Notes under the pieces: generated by a model
What the model saw: the letters and a program-made list of their open reading frames with translations, nothing else
Told to the model about the DNA's origin: nothing
Database searches by the model: none
Origin: Phycisphaerae bacterium
Lineage (GTDB): Bacteria > Planctomycetota > Phycisphaerae > Phycisphaerales > SM1A02
Reading direction: 5' to 3'
Length of the DNA: 6,680 nt
NCBI GenBank assembly: GCA_016873375.1
Contig: VGXJ01000102.1
Coordinates: forward strand, 1 to 6,680
Part shown: positions 5,102-6,680 of the stretch, piece after piece
Position numbering within the stretch: position 1 is the first letter of the stretch
Layout of the letters: each line of letters opens with the position of its first letter
Translations under genes and position numbers: made by a program

Positions 5102-6680
5102 ATGCTGATTGTCGGAGTCTCCGCTGTTCGCGTCGTGCGGTTCCGACGCGGACTGCTCGTTCACTGCAGTCCTGCGGGTCACGAAATCCGTGATGTCGCG
5201 AGTCGCGTGGCTGCCGAGCTCGGCGTGCGGCGGAGATTCACGGTGTTCGCTGCGCGTGCGAACGCGGTCCCGTTCGTCTGGGGCAGCTTCGGCGGCCCGA
5301 TCATCGTGCTCCCGCCATCGCTGGCCGAAGATGCGGATGCACCAAGCCTTCGGCTGATCCTGATGCACGAGCTGGCACGCGTCCGACGCCGAGATAACCT
5401 CGTCCGATGGCTCGACTGGGCGGTCGTGGCGTGGCTCTGGTGGAATCCGCTTGCATGGATCGCGCGCCGCGGGCTGAGGTCGTCCGAGGAACTCGCGTAC
5501 GGTACGCTCGTCCTTCGCACCTGCGGCGCGTCCACACGCGAGTACGGCGTCTGCCTCGTGGCAGCCGCGGAGTCATTGGCAGCATCGGCGTTCCGCACGC
5601 CGGCGCAGGCATGCACCATGGGCGATGGCGGATCGCTCGAAGGTAGGATCACGATCATCATGTCAGGATCGCTTCAGCGTCGCCCCTCCATGCCGCTTCG
5701 CGTGATCGCCGCCGGACTCGCGGTGGCCTGCCTCATGTCAGGCCTCACGACCGTGGCGGGCGCCCAGTCGCCGCCGAACCCCCCGGCCAGGGGGCGATCC
5801 TTCTTCGACGGCCGCGGCAAGCCCAACATCGTGGACACCGCGATTGCCGGCAAGTTCGAGACGCTCGTCGCGGCCGTGGAGGCGGCCGGGCTGGCCGAAC
5901 TCCTTCGTTCGGAGGGGCCGTTCACGGTGTTCGCGCCGACCGACGAGGCCTTCGCTGCACTGCCTGCCGGAACGCTTGAGTCGCTGCTGCTTCCCGAGAA
6001 CAAGGAGAAGCTGCGCGGCATCATTGCCCATCATGTGGTGCCAGGCCGACTGCTCTCGATGGAAGTCGGCAACATCGCGGATCCGCAGATGGCCCGCACG
6101 GCCGCGGGCGACCGCGAGACAATCAGCGCGGACCGGCGTGGATTCCGTTTCGGCGCGGCAGCGGTCGTGCAGCCCGACATCCTGTGTGGCAACGGCGTGA
6201 TCCACGCCATCGACCGGGTGGTGCTGCCGAAGCCCGCCCGCTCGGAGGAATCGATGGGCATGGGCATGAAGGAAGCGGCGCCGGCCGACTTGCTCGATGC
6301 GTTGCGCATGGTCCCGGACGGGCGGTTCTCGACCTTCATTGCGGCCGTTGAGGCGAGTGGTCGCGAGCAGGACTGGGCCCAGCCCGCACCCGACCGCAGC
6401 TGGACGGTCTTCGTGCCGACGAACGATGCCTTCGCGCGGCTCTCCGAGCAGGAGCGTTCGACGCTCCTTGACCCGAAGAACCGGGAAGCGCTCCGGGCCG
6501 TGCTCGACTGGCACGCGCTGCCGAAGCTCCAGGTCTGGAGCTTCGACCTGAATGGCGGCGGACGCGCGCCCGTGATGATCTCAGAGAACAAGGATCGGTT
6601 CGTGCTCGACGTGCTCGCGGACGGCTCGGTCTTCGTCTATCGCATGCGCTCGATGCGCGATCGCTCGCTCGAGGAGCCCT
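5102..6680 (+). CDS. M56 (BlaR1-like) peptidase domain fused to two fasciclin (FAS1) domains, 3' partial
   Basis: One frame is open from ATG 5102 to the right edge (526 codons, no stop). Residues ~25-180 resemble the BlaR1/MecR1 M56 domain: the LGVRRRFTVF and FGGPIIVLPPSL segments, then HELAR at 89-93 followed by RRRDNLVRWLDW, NPLAW and SSEELAYG (127-134). The zinc motif HExxH is damaged: the second His is Arg93. First His, catalytic Glu and the distal Glu remain, so proteolysis is doubtful. The helices that normally precede this domain are missing. A last helix with signal-peptide look (about 196-220, ending GAQ) leads to FAS1 domain 1 (242-376, with TVFAPTDEAF and GVIHAIDRVVLP) and FAS1 domain 2 (from ~395, with TVFVPTNDAF), cut by the edge. 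FAS1 domains mediate adhesion. No BlaI-type repressor is adjacent. The start is uncertain: there is no nearby ribosome site, and an alternative ATG at 5660 would make a simple secreted FAS1 protein. Confidence 0.75.
   Translation, partial: MLIVGVSAVRVVRFRRGLLVHCSPAGHEIRDVASRVAAELGVRRRFTVFAARANAVPFVWGSFGGPIIVLPPSLAEDADAPSLRLILMHELARVRRRDNLVRWLDWAVVAWLWWNPLAWIARRGLRSSEELAYGTLVLRTCGASTREYGVCLVAAAESLAASAFRTPAQACTMGDGGSLEGRITIIMSGSLQRRPSMPLRVIAAGLAVACLMSGLTTVAGAQSPPNPPARGRSFFDGRGKPNIVDTAIAGKFETLVAAVEAAGLAELLRSEGPFTVFAPTDEAFAALPAGTLESLLLPENKEKLRGIIAHHVVPGRLLSMEVGNIADPQMARTAAGDRETISADRRGFRFGAAAVVQPDILCGNGVIHAIDRVVLPKPARSEESMGMGMKEAAPADLLDALRMVPDGRFSTFIAAVEASGREQDWAQPAPDRSWTVFVPTNDAFARLSEQERSTLLDPKNREALRAVLDWHALPKLQVWSFDLNGGGRAPVMISENKDRFVLDVLADGSVFVYRMRSMRDRSLEEP

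Noticed and set aside
5738..6514. - strand open frame (258 codons) under the fasciclin domains
   Set aside because: The + strand frame contains two clear FAS1 domains with their conserved motifs, so the antisense frame is a shadow.

Overview
The window is GC-rich bacterial DNA with almost all coding on the + strand. The mix of proteins (a BlaR1-type M56 domain joined to fasciclin domains, two DUF4239 membrane proteins, a CadD-family transporter, a beta-helix-like protein) and the general lack of well-placed Shine-Dalgarno sites fit an environmental high-GC bacterium. Planctomycetota is my best guess, but this is inference and not proven by the sequence.

Layout. (1) 1-191 is the left arm of a long inverted repeat. 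On the - strand it holds the first 23 codons of a second copy of a lipoprotein gene that runs off the left edge. On the + strand it holds the start of a DUF4239 membrane protein. (2) 124-2516 is a compact operon: DUF4239 protein (124-912), CadD-family transporter (931-1587), then a beta-helix-like protein (1584-2516) coupled to the transporter by an ATGA overlap. (3) 2517-2751 holds two small putative reading frames in TGA-ATG contact. The second is cut by the repeat boundary. (4) 2752-2945 is the right arm of the inverted repeat. It holds a dead 5' fragment of the DUF4239 gene on the - strand and the 5' end of an intact lipoprotein gene on the + strand. (5) 2877-4975 is a two-gene operon: the lipoprotein (413 aa) and, 2 bp downstream, a second and divergent DUF4239-type protein. 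(6) 5102 to the right edge is one open frame encoding a shortened M56 (BlaR1-like) peptidase domain with a damaged zinc motif, fused to two fasciclin (FAS1) domains.

How it fits together. A lipoprotein of unknown function and a four-helix DUF4239 protein appear next to each other twice: divergently at the left (lipoprotein copy / 124-912) and co-directionally at the right (2877-4118 / 4121-4975). This suggests a functional pair in the envelope. The 191/194-bp inverted repeat spans the divergent control region and the beginnings of both genes. It is nearly identical between arms (2 mismatches in the first 183 aligned bases), so it is either recent or kept identical by recombination between the arms. 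Recombination between the arms would flip the 2.5-kb transporter operon. No recombinase or transposase is visible in the window.
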